Shown here one piece after another: positions 16,283 to 25,685 of a DNA stretch of 60,308 nucleotides. The stretch lies in NCBI GenBank assembly GCA_947629685.1, contig CANREP010000010.1:1-60308 (forward strand). Direction: 5' to 3'. Below the pieces are notes generated by a model, which was given only the letters and a program-made list of their open reading frames with translations, did not search any database and was not told the DNA's origin. The position numbers were made by a program, and so were the translations under genes. This DNA is from an uncultured Phascolarctobacterium sp. Lineage in GTDB: Bacteria > Bacillota > Negativicutes > Acidaminococcales > Acidaminococcaceae. Within the stretch, counting starts at the first letter, position 1; each line of letters starts with the position of its first letter.

Positions 16283-16483
16283 TGGATAAATGAAGACCTA
16301 AGTAAAATGTAATTAAAGTTTATACAGACATGCTGACAAGATTAGTTAATATTGAATTATGTAAAATAAATTACATATCTGGGGCAGTAATTGCAAAAAT
16401 AAAAAAAGTTTTCTTTATCACTTTACTTTAAATAAGTAAAGTGATAAAGTACTAAATAATCGAAATGTGATTGGGGGATCAGT
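16283..16483 (+). promoter_or_regulatory. Histidine-operon leader with a 16-bp inverted repeat
   Basis: AT-rich leader. CTTTATCACTTTACTT (16413-16428) and its exact complement AAGTAAAGTGATAAAG (16434-16449) are separated by five bases. There is no U-run after it and no T-box core sequence or His-rich leader peptide is seen, so it looks more like an operator or an mRNA-stabilising stem than an attenuator. A promoter could not be assigned with confidence. Confidence 0.6.
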
Positions 16484-17650
16484 ATGAACAGGCAGATATA
16501 TGAAATACCGTATGGAACTAAAGATATCCTGCCCGGTGAGATGAAGACCAGACGGGCGATAGAAAATAAAATTATAGATGTTTTCTGTAAATGGGGTTAT
16601 GACGAGGTAAAGACGCCCAGCTTTGAGTATGCAGATATTTTTAAAATTACGGATAAGGAAAGCGATTTCCGCTTTTTTGACCGCAATAATAATCTGCTGG
16701 CACTGAGAAATGATATGACTGCGCCTATTGCCAGAGTAGCGGCTAACAGGCTGCAGGATGACAATAAGGTTAAACGGCTGTGCTATCTGTCCAGCTTGTA
16801 TCGTTATGAAAATATCCAGGCCGGTAAACAATGCGAATTTGAGCAGGCCGGCGTGGAACTTTTCGGCGCCAGCGGTGCAGCGGCTGATGCGGAGGTAATA
16901 GTGCTGGCGGCAGAAAGCCTGAAGGCCGCCGGTATTAAAAACTTTGTCATCAGCCTGGGGCACATCGGCTTTATTGACGGATTGTGCCGCGAGGCAGGGT
17001 TGACTGCTGACCAGGTAAGAATGGTGAAAGAATGCCTGCGCCGACATGATGCGGTAGCGATGGAAGAAATTGCAGCTTCCATAGCAGATGCTGGCAGCAG
17101 CTTGCAGAATGTATTTGAGCGGCTGTTATTTCTGCAGGGCGGGCGTGAACTTTTAGACGAGCTGGCTGCTTTGCTGCAGGGTGAAGCCGTCAAAAAAGCT
17201 CTTGATGATTTAAGACAGATTTACAGCTTGATTGAAGCCTATGGCTATGGCAGTTATGTAAGCTTTGATTTGGGACTGAACAGATCGCTTGATTATTATA
17301 CGGGAATGCTGTTTGAAATCTACCTGCCGGAAATAGGTTTTTCTGTAGCAGGCGGAGGCCGTTATGACAGGATGATGGATAATTTTGGCCTTGACTGTCC
17401 GGCAACAGGCTTTGCTATGGGTATCGAGCGTATTATCCTGGCGCTGGAAAGACAGGGAGCACTGGATTACAGCAGACGCTGGGATGTATTCGTGGCCTGG
17501 GGCGAGGGAAATATCCTGCAGGCTATCGCCAAAGCAGACGCCCTGCGTAAAGAGGGGCGCAGCGTAAAGCTGGCAGTAAGCCCCATGACGTTGGAGCAGG
17601 CAGCTGCAGAGGTAAGCAGTAACTGCTGCAGCAGCCTGGTATATGTTTGA
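16484..17650 (+). CDS. hisZ: ATP phosphoribosyltransferase regulatory subunit HisZ
   Basis: A 388-residue paralogue of histidyl-tRNA synthetase that lacks aminoacylation but is required to activate and feedback-regulate the short form of HisG. Class II synthetase-like stretches are visible: YGTKDILPGE at the N-terminus, a motif-2-like YRYENIQAGKQCEFEQAGVELFG (around residue 105) and GGGRYD near 290. The following HisG is the short form, as HisZ-dependent systems require. It heads the nine-gene histidine operon. Confidence 0.9.
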   Translation: MNRQIYEIPYGTKDILPGEMKTRRAIENKIIDVFCKWGYDEVKTPSFEYADIFKITDKESDFRFFDRNNNLLALRNDMTAPIARVAANRLQDDNKVKRLCYLSSLYRYENIQAGKQCEFEQAGVELFGASGAAADAEVIVLAAESLKAAGIKNFVISLGHIGFIDGLCREAGLTADQVRMVKECLRRHDAVAMEEIAASIADAGSSLQNVFERLLFLQGGRELLDELAALLQGEAVKKALDDLRQIYSLIEAYGYGSYVSFDLGLNRSLDYYTGMLFEIYLPEIGFSVAGGGRYDRMMDNFGLDCPATGFAMGIERIILALERQGALDYSRRWDVFVAWGEGNILQAIAKADALRKEGRSVKLAVSPMTLEQAAAEVSSNCCSSLVYV

Positions 17651-17662
17651 GGAGGATGGAGC

Positions 17663-18307
17663 ATGGACGAATATATTACCATTGCCTTGCCGAAGGGCAA
17701 GCTGTTTGATAAAGCGGTGGATTTATTGGCTAAGGTCGGCTACACAGCAGAAAATCTGTCGGAAGATTCCCGCAAGCTGGTGATTGCCAACGAAGCGGCC
17801 AAAATAAAATTCATTATTGCCAAGACGGTCGATGTGCCTACCTATGTGGAATACGGTGCAGCCGACATTGGTATCATCGGGAAGGATGTCTTGGCAGAGG
17901 AAAACAAAGATATCGTAGAGCTGTTAGATTTAAAATTCGGTAAATGCCGACTGATGCTGGCGGTGCCGGAAGCAAAACGGCTGACGCGCCTGGAGGATTA
18001 TGCGCACCTGCGGGTTGCTACCAAATATCCCAACTGTGCAAAAAAATATTTCGATGAGCTGGGTATCCAGACGGAGATTATCAAGCTGAACGGTTCCATT
18101 GAGTTGGGACCGATTGTAGGGCTCAGTGAACTGATTGTAGATATTGTGGAAACCGGCACTACTTTAAGAGAGAATAATCTGACGGAGGTTGCTTCCATTT
18201 TTACGGCTACTTCCCGACTGATTGCCAATAAAGCCAGCTTCAGGCTGAAATTTGACAGGATTTCACGCCTGACGGAAGATTTAAGAAAAGTTTTGAAAGA
18301 AGGCTAA
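17663..18307 (+). CDS. hisG: ATP phosphoribosyltransferase, short form
   Basis: A 214-residue catalytic subunit for the first step of histidine synthesis (ATP plus PRPP to phosphoribosyl-ATP). It lacks the C-terminal ACT-like regulatory domain of long HisG, which is why HisZ is encoded just upstream. The periplasmic-binding-protein-like fold shows ALPKGKL near the N-terminus, GAADIGIIGKDVL around residue 69 and the PRPP loop region ELIVDIVETGTTLREN around 157. The 12-base gap to hisZ contains GAGGAGG-like sequence, so the two are co-expressed. Confidence 0.95.
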   Translation: MDEYITIALPKGKLFDKAVDLLAKVGYTAENLSEDSRKLVIANEAAKIKFIIAKTVDVPTYVEYGAADIGIIGKDVLAEENKDIVELLDLKFGKCRLMLAVPEAKRLTRLEDYAHLRVATKYPNCAKKYFDELGIQTEIIKLNGSIELGPIVGLSELIVDIVETGTTLRENNLTEVASIFTATSRLIANKASFRLKFDRISRLTEDLRKVLKEG

Positions 18308-18311
18308 GAAC

Positions 18312-19658
18312 ATGAATTTGATAGATGCAAGAAAGATGAATGCGGCCGAGATGGCGGCGTTAATGAAGAAAAAGGCTTTTGATGAATGTACCCTTTCACC
18401 GGGAGTGCAGGCCGGTGTTACCGAGATGTTCGGCGCACCGCTGACTGCGGCGCAGGTGGTAGAACGTATCGTAAACGATGTCAGAAGCGGCGGCGACGAA
18501 AAGCTGTTTTATTATACCAAATTGATTGATAAAGCTGAATTGAACGCAGCTAATATCAAGGTGACGGAGCAGGAATTTGCCGAAGCAGAAGCCGCGGTAA
18601 AGCCTGAAGTAATGGCGGCCATTAAGAAAGCTATCGCCAATGTGACCCGCTTCCATGAAGAACAGGTGCCTAAAACCTGGCTTACCAACAGGGATTACGG
18701 TTCCATGCTGGGACAGAAGGTTACGCCTCTTGATTCTGTAGGTATCTATGTACCGGGAGGCACGGCTGCCTATCCGTCTTCTGTAATTATGAATGCCTGC
18801 CCGGCTAAGGTGGCAGGGGTGAAAAAAATCGTGATGGCAGTACCGCCCGGAAAAGACGGCAGGGTTAATCCTTACGTGCTGGCTACGGCAAAGGCTATTG
18901 GGGTAACGGATATTTACAAGATGGGCGGCGCGCAGGCGGTAGCGGCGCTGGCTTTCGGAACGGAGACCGTACCTAAAGTAGAAAAAATCACCGGCCCCGG
19001 CAATATCTTTGTAACGCTGGCGAAAAAAGCTGTCTACGGACATTGCGATATCGATATGCTGGCAGGCCCCAGCGAGATTCTGATTGTGGCTGATGACAGT
19101 GCCAATCCACGCTATCTGGCTGCCGACCTTTTGAGCCAGGCAGAACATGACCCGCTGGCCAGCGCTATCCTGGTAACGGACAGTGAGCGGGTGGCCAACG
19201 CTACGTTGCAGGAGCTGGAAAAGCAGCTGGATGTGCTGCCGCGCAAGGGTATTGCCGCTGCAGCTTTAGAAGGACAGGGCAAAGTAATTTTGGCAGGCAG
19301 TATGGATACGGTTATTGAAATGGCCAATATGTCGGCACCGGAACATCTGGAAGTCATGACGAAGGCCCCCTTTGAACTGCTGCCTTTCATCCGTAACGCC
19401 GGAGCAGTTTTCCTGGGCGCATATTCGCCGGAGCCGCTGGGTGATTACTATGCAGGGCCTAACCACATCCTGCCTACGGGAGGCACGGCTAAATTCTATT
19501 CCGTGCTGAATGTAGAAACCTTTATGAAAAAAACAAGTATTATTGCTTATACAGGCAGCGCGCTGACCGCTGTAGCCGACGATATCATCGTCATGGCAGA
19601 AGCCGAGGGACTGCAGGCTCATGCTAACGCTGTCCGTAAACGTATGGAAAAGGAATGA
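18312..19658 (+). CDS. hisD: Histidinol dehydrogenase
   Basis: A 448-residue Zn2+/NAD+ enzyme that oxidises L-histidinol to histidine in the last two steps. Characteristic stretches are GIYVPGGTAAYPSSV (about residue 142), KMGGAQAVAALAFGT (about 203), KITGPGN, DMLAGPSEI (about 250), the catalytic LSQAEHDP around 273 and MSAPEHLE around 341. It begins four bases after hisG. Confidence 0.95.
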   Translation: MNLIDARKMNAAEMAALMKKKAFDECTLSPGVQAGVTEMFGAPLTAAQVVERIVNDVRSGGDEKLFYYTKLIDKAELNAANIKVTEQEFAEAEAAVKPEVMAAIKKAIANVTRFHEEQVPKTWLTNRDYGSMLGQKVTPLDSVGIYVPGGTAAYPSSVIMNACPAKVAGVKKIVMAVPPGKDGRVNPYVLATAKAIGVTDIYKMGGAQAVAALAFGTETVPKVEKITGPGNIFVTLAKKAVYGHCDIDMLAGPSEILIVADDSANPRYLAADLLSQAEHDPLASAILVTDSERVANATLQELEKQLDVLPRKGIAAAALEGQGKVILAGSMDTVIEMANMSAPEHLEVMTKAPFELLPFIRNAGAVFLGAYSPEPLGDYYAGPNHILPTGGTAKFYSVLNVETFMKKTSIIAYTGSALTAVADDIIVMAEAEGLQAHANAVRKRMEKE

Positions 19659-19663
19659 CAGTT

Positions 19664-20803
19664 ATGATAAATGCTAAGATCAGAGAAAGTATTGCCCGTC
19701 TGGAAACATATCATGTAGAAAATACGGATGCGGAAATAATCGTCAATGCCAATGAAAGCAATCTGCCGCTGCCGGAGGAAGTGCTCAGCGAGCTGGCAGG
19801 CAAAATGCCAAAATTTGCTTTTAACAGGTATCCGCAGATGCAGGCAGAAGATTTATGCGCGCAGCTGGCGGCAGCTTTTGGCTTGCAGGCGGAAAACGTC
19901 ATCATCGGTAATGGTTCCAGCGAGCTGCTGAGGATTGCCTGCCAGGTTTTTGGCGGCAGCGGCAAAAAAATCATGGTGCCGGTTCCCTCCTTTTCCATGT
20001 ATGGCGTGTATGTACAGTTATCAGACAGCGAGGTGTGTCCGTATTATCTTGATGATGAAGGCTATATAGACAAACAGGCGCTTTTACAGACAGCTGCCGA
20101 GGTAAAACCGGCGTTGCTCATCTTATGTAATCCCAATAATCCGACGGGCAATTATAATGCTTTGGCAGATATTACCGCTATTGCCGCTGCAGTGGAGTGC
20201 CCGGTAGTCATTGATGAGGCGTATATCGAGTTTGCCGGGCAGGCTTCCGTAACGGAAGTGCTCTCAGAATATGATAATATCATCTGCCTGCGGACTTTTT
20301 CCAAAGCTTACGGCCTGGCAGGTATGCGCTGCGGATACGGCCTGGGCGCGGCAGCGCTTATTAGCGCTATGAAAAAAGCCATGCTGCCCTACGGAGTCAA
20401 TGCCTATACCCTGATGACGGCAGCTGCCGTATATGCTCATAAGGACGTTTATGCTGAAAGAATCAATGATACTGTAGCGCAGCGTGAACAGTTGGCAGGC
20501 TGTCTGCGTGAGCTGGGTTTCAGGGTCTTTCCTTCGGCGGCTAATTTCGTTACTTTTTATGCGCAAGAAGCGATGGCGGTTAAGCTTGCTGCCCGCTATA
20601 AGACTGAATATGGCCGGGATTTAGGCGATGACAGGATGAACAGCGGTAAATTTATTTTTGTTAAGCTGCAAGAGGACGGTATCCTGGTGCGCGATTACAG
20701 TGAAAACAAAAATCTGCGCGGCTGCCTTCGTATCAGTATCGGGCTGCCGGCAGAAAATAAACGTATAGCTGCGGCGATTAAGAGATTGTGTGAGGATGTG
20801 TGA
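19664..20803 (+). CDS. hisC: Histidinol-phosphate aminotransferase
   Basis: A 379-residue fold-type I PLP aminotransferase converting imidazole-acetol phosphate to histidinol phosphate. Landmarks are ANESNLPLP at the N-terminus, CNPNNPTGN (about residue 155), IDEAYIEFA (about 183) and the Schiff-base Lys in RTFSKAYGLAGMRCGYG (about 209). ATG 19664 is chosen because AGGA (19651-19654) lies nine bases before it; the ATG at 19655 overlaps the hisD stop but has no room for a ribosome site. Confidence 0.95.
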   Translation: MINAKIRESIARLETYHVENTDAEIIVNANESNLPLPEEVLSELAGKMPKFAFNRYPQMQAEDLCAQLAAAFGLQAENVIIGNGSSELLRIACQVFGGSGKKIMVPVPSFSMYGVYVQLSDSEVCPYYLDDEGYIDKQALLQTAAEVKPALLILCNPNNPTGNYNALADITAIAAAVECPVVIDEAYIEFAGQASVTEVLSEYDNIICLRTFSKAYGLAGMRCGYGLGAAALISAMKKAMLPYGVNAYTLMTAAAVYAHKDVYAERINDTVAQREQLAGCLRELGFRVFPSAANFVTFYAQEAMAVKLAARYKTEYGRDLGDDRMNSGKFIFVKLQEDGILVRDYSENKNLRGCLRISIGLPAENKRIAAAIKRLCEDV

Positions 20804-20805
20804 AG

Positions 20806-21390
20806 ATGCGGTGTAGTAAGATTGTAAGAGAAACAGCGGAAACACAGATAACAGCGGAACTGGTACTGGACGGACAGGGCAGCAGCAAGATAGACACAGG
20901 CGTAGGCTTTCTGAATCATATGCTGACGCTTTTTGCCAAGCACAGTTTTTGTGACCTTGTCATGCAGGCTAAAGGCGATCTTGATGTGGACTGTCATCAT
21001 ACTGTAGAAGACTGCGGCATCGTACTGGGCAGGCTGCTTAGCGAGGCTGTGGGGGATAAGAGCGGTATGCACAGGTATGGCGAATGCTTTATCCCTATGG
21101 ATGAGGCGTTGGCGCAGGTCGTGCTGGACTTTTCCGGCAGGCCGTATCTGGCGCTGCAGGGAGAGATTCCGGCAGGCAAGCAGGGAAACTATGATACGGA
21201 AATGACGGAAGAATTTTTCCGGGCGGTTGCCAGCGAAGCTAAGATGACGCTGCATATAAGGATTTTATACGGAAAGAATACTCATCATATCATCGAGGCC
21301 GTGTTCAAGGCTTTTGCAAGGGCCGTTGCGCAGGCAGCAGCTTTAGACAGCAGGGTCAAAGGTGTGATGAGCAGCAAAGGTGTATTATGA
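20806..21390 (+). CDS. hisB: Imidazoleglycerol-phosphate dehydratase
   Basis: A 194-residue Mn2+-dependent dehydratase, the monofunctional length (no fused histidinol phosphatase). The two metal-binding signatures are present: FLNHMLTLFAKHS around residue 30-45 with DVDCHHTVEDCGIVLG around 64, and the second-half partner GKNTHHIIEAVFKAFARA around 160. ATG 20806 lies nine bases after GAGGA; a GTG at 20800 overlaps the hisC stop. A separate histidinol-phosphate phosphatase is not in this operon. Confidence 0.95.
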   Translation: MRCSKIVRETAETQITAELVLDGQGSSKIDTGVGFLNHMLTLFAKHSFCDLVMQAKGDLDVDCHHTVEDCGIVLGRLLSEAVGDKSGMHRYGECFIPMDEALAQVVLDFSGRPYLALQGEIPAGKQGNYDTEMTEEFFRAVASEAKMTLHIRILYGKNTHHIIEAVFKAFARAVAQAAALDSRVKGVMSSKGVL

Positions 21391-21998
21391 AAAACGAAAT
21401 CGTGATAATAGATTACGGTATGGGCAACCTGCACAGCGTCAGTAAGGCTGTCGAGGCAGTGGGAGCAGTGCCGGTAGTTACGGCGGATAAAGCCGTCATT
21501 GCCGCTGCCGAAAAAATCATTCTGCCGGGCGTAGGGGCTTTTGGCGACTGTATGAAGAATCTGCAGGCGACTGACCTGGTGCCGGAGCTGATCAGGCATA
21601 TTGAAAGCGGCAAGGGCTTTCTTGGTATTTGTCTCGGGATGCAGCTGCTGTTTGAAAGCAGCGAGGAAAGTCCGGGAGTCGCAGGACTGGGCATTTTTAA
21701 AGGCTGCGTGAAAAAGCTGCCGACACAGTATAAGATTCCCCATATGGGCTGGAACAAGCTGCGTTTAAAAACGGCCTCGCCTATTACTGACGCTGCAGAG
21801 GGCAGTTATGTTTATTTTGTGCACAGCTTTCATGCCGAGCCGGAAGACAGCGCGATTATTACCGCCGTATGCGACTATGGTACGGAAATAACTGCTGCTG
21901 TAGGACGCGATAATATTCAGGCGCTGCAGTTCCACCCGGAAAAGTCAGGCGAGGCGGGACTGAAAATGCTGCAAGCCTTTAAGGAGTGGAAGTTATGA
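21387..21998 (+). CDS. hisH: Imidazole glycerol phosphate synthase, glutaminase subunit
   Basis: A 203-residue class I glutamine amidotransferase that supplies ammonia to HisF. The nucleophilic Cys is in GICLGMQLLFE (about residue 82), and the His/Glu pair is in LQFHPEKSGE near the C-terminus. The oxyanion-strand PGVGAFGD is near residue 49. It overlaps hisB by four bases (ATGA) and hisA by four bases. Confidence 0.95.
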   Translation: MKNEIVIIDYGMGNLHSVSKAVEAVGAVPVVTADKAVIAAAEKIILPGVGAFGDCMKNLQATDLVPELIRHIESGKGFLGICLGMQLLFESSEESPGVAGLGIFKGCVKKLPTQYKIPHMGWNKLRLKTASPITDAAEGSYVYFVHSFHAEPEDSAIITAVCDYGTEITAAVGRDNIQALQFHPEKSGEAGLKMLQAFKEWKL

Positions 21999-22729
21999 GA
22001 ATTTATCCGGCAATAGATCTCAGAAACGGCAAATGCGTGCGGCTGACGGAAGGCTGCTTTGACAAAGAAACAGTATTTTCCGACAGCCCGGCGGCCATGG
22101 CTGCAAAATGGCAGAACGCAGGAGCGGAATTTCTGCATGTGGTCGATCTTGACGGAGCTTTAGCAGGCGTCAGCAGAAATATGGAAGCGATTAAAAGCAT
22201 CCTTGCTGCGGTCAAGATTCCCGTGCAGCTGGGCGGCGGCATCCGCAGTATGGAAAATATAGCAAACTGGCTGAACATCGGTATCAGCAGAGTAATATTG
22301 GGCAGCGCAGCGGTGCGCAATCCGCAGTTAGTCGCAGAGGCCTGTCAGTGCTATCCTGGCAGGATAGCCGTGGGAATTGATGCCAGAGACGGCTACGTAG
22401 CTGTGGACGGTTGGGAAAAAAGCAGCAATATGAAAGCCGTAGAACTGGCCCGTCAAATGGCTGCTTACGGCGTTGCTGCCATCATATTTACGGATATCAG
22501 CAGGGACGGTACCCTGGGCGGCGTTAATGTGGAAGCCACGGCAGAAATCGCGGCTTGCTCCGGCGTTCCTGTCATCGCTTCCGGCGGCGTTGCTTCGCTG
22601 GAAGATATCAGACGTCTGCTGCCGTATGCCAAGGCAGGCATCAGCGGCTGCATTGTGGGCAAAGCTATTTATACAGGCGCATTGAACTTAGAAGAAGCTA
22701 TCAGGCTGGCAGGTGAAGAAAAATGCTGA
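21995..22729 (+). CDS. hisA: ProFAR isomerase (phosphoribosylformimino-AICAR-P isomerase)
   Basis: A 244-residue (beta-alpha)8 barrel catalysing an Amadori rearrangement. The first catalytic Asp is in [14 protein letters not shown] and the second in [13 protein letters not shown] (about 167-179). Phosphate loops are QLGGGIRS and ASGGVAS. The start ATG 21995 follows AAGGAG (21981-21986). The gene is interleaved between hisH and hisF with overlaps at both ends. Confidence 0.95.
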   Translation: MRIYPAIDLRNGKCVRLTEGCFDKETVFSDSPAAMAAKWQNAGAEFLHVVDLDGALAGVSRNMEAIKSILAAVKIPVQLGGGIRSMENIANWLNIGISRVILGSAAVRNPQLVAEACQCYPGRIAVGIDARDGYVAVDGWEKSSNMKAVELARQMAAYGVAAIIFTDISRDGTLGGVNVEATAEIAACSGVPVIASGGVASLEDIRRLLPYAKAGISGCIVGKAIYTGALNLEEAIRLAGEEKC

Positions 22730-23481
22730 CAAAGAGAATTATTCCCTGTCTTGATGTGGCAGGCAACAGGGTAGTCAAGGGAACTAATTTCGTAGAACTG
22801 CGCGATGCAGGCGACCCGGTAGAGCTGGCTGCCTTTTATGATGCTGCCGGTGCTGACGAGCTGGTTTTTCTTGATATCGGTGCGTCCGTAGAAAAAAGGA
22901 AAGCGCTGCTGGATGTTATCCGCCGTGTAGCCGGCAGGGTATTTATCCCGCTGACTGTCGGCGGCGGTATCAGAAGCGTGGATGATATCCGCGAAACGCT
23001 CAGGGCCGGGGCGGACAAAATATCAGTAAATTCGGCGGCAGTGCATAATCCGCAGCTGATTGCCGAAGGAGCACGTCAGTTTGGCAATCAGTGTATCGTA
23101 CTGGCCATTGACGCCAAAAAAACAGGCCCGGAAAAATGGGAAGTATATATTAACGGCGGCCGGGTGCCTACGGGGCTGGACGCTGTAGAATGGGCCAAAA
23201 GAGGGGTAGAGCTGGGGGCAGGAGAAATCTTGCTGACCAGCATGGATGCTGACGGGACGAATGACGGTTATGATATAGAGCTTACCGCCAAGATAAGCAA
23301 GGCTGTCAAAGTTCCTGTCATCGCTTCCGGCGGCGCTGGGCAGCTGCAGGATTTTTATGAGGTGCTGCGCGACGGCGCTGCTGATGCGGTACTGGCAGCA
23401 TCCGTATTTCATTACAGGAAATTTACCGTCAGACAGGTAAAAGAATATCTGCGTGATCAGGGTATTGAGGTGAGGTTATAA
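22723..23481 (+). CDS. hisF: Imidazole glycerol phosphate synthase, cyclase subunit
   Basis: A 252-residue (beta-alpha)8 barrel that, with HisH, makes imidazoleglycerol phosphate and AICAR. Catalytic Asp residues sit in [14 protein letters not shown] (Asp11) and [13 protein letters not shown] (about residue 130). Phosphate-binding loops TVGGGIRS and ASGGAG are visible. It overlaps hisA by seven bases and hisIE by one. Confidence 0.95.
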   Translation: MLTKRIIPCLDVAGNRVVKGTNFVELRDAGDPVELAAFYDAAGADELVFLDIGASVEKRKALLDVIRRVAGRVFIPLTVGGGIRSVDDIRETLRAGADKISVNSAAVHNPQLIAEGARQFGNQCIVLAIDAKKTGPEKWEVYINGGRVPTGLDAVEWAKRGVELGAGEILLTSMDADGTNDGYDIELTAKISKAVKVPVIASGGAGQLQDFYEVLRDGAADAVLAASVFHYRKFTVRQVKEYLRDQGIEVRL

Positions 23482-24140
23482 TGCAGGCAGATTTGACGAA
23501 AATTAAATTTGATGACAAAGGACTGGTGCCGGCAGTGGTACAGGATGCCGATACGGGCAAGGTACTTATGCTGGCCTATATGAACGCGGTGTCGCTGCAG
23601 CGCACAGTAGAAACAGGCTATACCTGGTTCTGGAGCCGCAGCCGTCAGGAGCTGTGGAATAAGGGTGCAACCAGCGGCAATGTACAGAAAGTAGTCGACA
23701 TAAAGTATGACTGCGACGGCGACAGCCTGCTGGTGCAGGTAAAACAGACCGGCGTTGCCTGCCATACAGGCGAGTACAGCTGTTTTCATAACATTCTCTG
23801 GCGGGAGAACAATCTGCCGGCTGTTGATGGGTTGACGACAGCTGCTATCTTAAGTGAACTGTATAAGGTTATTCAGGAAAAACGTGTGCATGGGGGCGAA
23901 AAATCCTATACGAAATATCTGTTTGTTTCCGGCCAGGATAAGATTCTCAAAAAGGTCGGCGAAGAAGCGGCAGAAACGATTATTGCTTCCAAGAATAACA
24001 GCAGCGGCGAAGTGGTATATGAAATGTCTGATTTGTGGTATCATTGCCTGGTACTGCTGGCTTATCACAATATTTCTCCGTCTGAGCTGCTGGCTGAGCT
24101 TAGCTCGCGCAGAAAAAAAGAAAATAACAGCAAATACTAA
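23481..24140 (+). CDS. hisIE: Fused PR-AMP cyclohydrolase / PR-ATP pyrophosphatase
   Basis: A 219-residue bifunctional protein for steps two and three of histidine synthesis. The HisI part (about 1-115) has [19 protein letters not shown] and the Zn/Mg-binding DCDGDSLLV with nearby Cys residues (CHTGEYSC). The HisE part (about 118-219) has the MazG-like all-helical signature [16 protein letters not shown] and [14 protein letters not shown]. It closes the operon directly before a strong terminator. Confidence 0.95.
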   Translation: MQADLTKIKFDDKGLVPAVVQDADTGKVLMLAYMNAVSLQRTVETGYTWFWSRSRQELWNKGATSGNVQKVVDIKYDCDGDSLLVQVKQTGVACHTGEYSCFHNILWRENNLPAVDGLTTAAILSELYKVIQEKRVHGGEKSYTKYLFVSGQDKILKKVGEEAAETIIASKNNSSGEVVYEMSDLWYHCLVLLAYHNISPSELLAELSSRRKKENNSKY

Positions 24141-24144
24141 AATA

Positions 24145-24185
24145 AAAAAGATGCTTCGGAAATTTTTCCGAAGCATCTTTTTTTA
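24145..24185 (+). terminator. Terminator of the histidine operon
   Basis: AAGATGCTTCGGAAA pairs with TTTCCGAAGCATCTT and is followed by a T-run. Confidence 0.9.
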
Positions 24186-24244
24186 GCAGCAGAAAGAGCG
24201 CCGTATTATGCCTGAAACGTATATAAACGGATACAGGATAGGTA

Positions 24245-24274
24245 TTAGACATTTAATATGCAGCTTTTTATAAT
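24245..24274 (+). promoter_or_regulatory. Probable promoter of the exported-protein operon
   Basis: TTAGAC (24245-24250), 18 bases and TATAAT (24269-24274), about 65 bases before the lipoprotein start. Confidence 0.5.
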
Positions 24275-24339
24275 AAAAGCAGAATAAATAAACAATAATA
24301 TTTCTGACATAGTGCAGAACAATATAGGAAGTGACAACT

Positions 24340-24810
24340 ATGTTGAAATGGGTTGGAATGATATTACTGGCAGCGGCAGTTATGACTGCCGGCTGCGGCG
24401 CCGATGCGGCAAACGGCAGGCGGGTACAGCAAGCTGCTGCCGTTGCTGGGCGTGAGGGACGGCAAGTAATCCTTCAGTTTACTGACGGACAGGCTGTTTT
24501 ACGGTTGAATGACAGCAAGGCAGCGGATAATATGTATAATATGCTGCCGCTGCAGCTTAGCTTCCGTGATTTTAACCGCACGGAAAAAATTGCTTATCCG
24601 CCGCAGCCTGTTCATGCAGGACTGCGCCCGGAAGGACATCAGCCGGGTAGAGGCGATCTGTGTGTATATGCGCCGTGGGGCAATCTATGTATTTTTTACC
24701 GTGATTACTCAGAATCTGCTGATCTGTTTTATTTGGGTAGGGTTGAAAAAGGTATGGAACTGCTGGAAAAGCAGGAAAATGATTTTACTGTGACATTAAG
24801 CAGAAAATAA
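24340..24810 (+). CDS. Lipoprotein with cyclophilin-like domain
   Basis: A 156-residue protein with a lipoprotein signal (hydrophobic residues 5-18, lipobox TAGC at about 16-19), so it is expected to be membrane-anchored and periplasmic. The mature part matches the bacterial cyclophilin-like fold family: FTDGQAVLRLNDSKAADN, MLPLQLSFRDFNRTEKIAYPP and GDLCVYAPWGNLCIFYRDY. These small beta-barrels are not known to be active prolyl isomerases. ATG 24340 follows AGGAAG; an earlier GTG overlaps the ribosome site. It begins a three-gene cluster whose products all carry export signals. Confidence 0.8.
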   Translation: MLKWVGMILLAAAVMTAGCGADAANGRRVQQAAAVAGREGRQVILQFTDGQAVLRLNDSKAADNMYNMLPLQLSFRDFNRTEKIAYPPQPVHAGLRPEGHQPGRGDLCVYAPWGNLCIFYRDYSESADLFYLGRVEKGMELLEKQENDFTVTLSRK

Positions 24811-24834
24811 CAATAAACTGCAAGGAGGAAAAAG

Positions 24835-25668
24835 ATGCAGAAGAAAATTGCGGCTGTATTGGCAATATTGCTGTGTGCAGGAATAATAACCGGGAGGGAT
24901 TGTGTTATGGCGGCGGATAGGCTGGAAGTAAGTCAGAAAAGTATAGAGGCAGTGTATGGAAAAGAAAATCCGATACAGATAAAGCAGGAGCCGGAAATTT
25001 CTTCTATCATGCAGAAATTTATTTATGCAGATATAGGCAATCAGGTACGTTTCAATCAGGCGCAGCAGGAACTTTTGAAGCTGGCAGTATTAGTCAGCAG
25101 CAATACTACTGAAGATTTGGCAACTTATGCAGCAGGCGCTTTGCAATCAGGCGCAACAGATGCTGAAGTGCGGGAAACAATTTATCAGTGTACGCCTTAT
25201 GTTGGTTTCCCAAGGGTTAAAGAAGCACTGGAAAAAATGCACGCTGCTTTTGCAAGTAAAGGTATTGATGTACCGCTGGCAGAGAGCGGTACAGTAGATG
25301 ATAGCAATCGTTATGATAAAGGCCTGGCTGTGCAGGTCAGCATTTTTGGCGATGCGATTCATAAGATGAACAGCAGCGCGCCGGCAGAGCAGAAGCATAT
25401 CAATACTTATCTGTCTGCAAATTGTTTTGGCGATTATTATACTAGGCAGGTGCTTGATTTGCAGCAGCGGGAACTGATAACATTTATTGCCATTGCCAGC
25501 CTTGGTGGCTGTGAACCGCAGCTCAAAGCACATGCGGCAGCTAACATTGCCGTAGGCAACACCCGTCAGGATCTGCTGGATGCTATAACGGTGGCGCTGC
25601 CGTATATCGGTTATCCCCGTACTTTGAACGCTCTTGGCTGCATAAACGAGATAGTGCCGGCAAAATAG
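24835..25668 (+). CDS. Exported carboxymuconolactone decarboxylase-family protein
   Basis: A 277-residue protein with a typical signal peptide (MQKK followed by a hydrophobic stretch, likely cut after VMAA around residue 28). The rest is two tandem helical CMD/AhpD-like repeats (about 55-135 and 175-265), each with a GATDAEVRETIYQCTPYVG-like or NTRQDLLDAITVALPYIG-like segment followed by P-R. The CxxC pair of AhpD peroxidase reductases is absent, so thiol chemistry of that kind is unlikely. GAGGAAAAAG precedes the ATG. Function unknown; probably works with its cluster partners in the periplasm. Confidence 0.8.
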   Translation: MQKKIAAVLAILLCAGIITGRDCVMAADRLEVSQKSIEAVYGKENPIQIKQEPEISSIMQKFIYADIGNQVRFNQAQQELLKLAVLVSSNTTEDLATYAAGALQSGATDAEVRETIYQCTPYVGFPRVKEALEKMHAAFASKGIDVPLAESGTVDDSNRYDKGLAVQVSIFGDAIHKMNSSAPAEQKHINTYLSANCFGDYYTRQVLDLQQRELITFIAIASLGGCEPQLKAHAAANIAVGNTRQDLLDAITVALPYIGYPRTLNALGCINEIVPAK

Positions 25669-25685
25669 AGAAAGGAACCGTAAAA

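Noticed and set aside
16283-16483. T-box leader for the histidine operon
   Set aside because: No T-box core sequence (AGGGTGG-like) and no antiterminator/terminator pair with a U-run was found; only a plain inverted repeat is visible.
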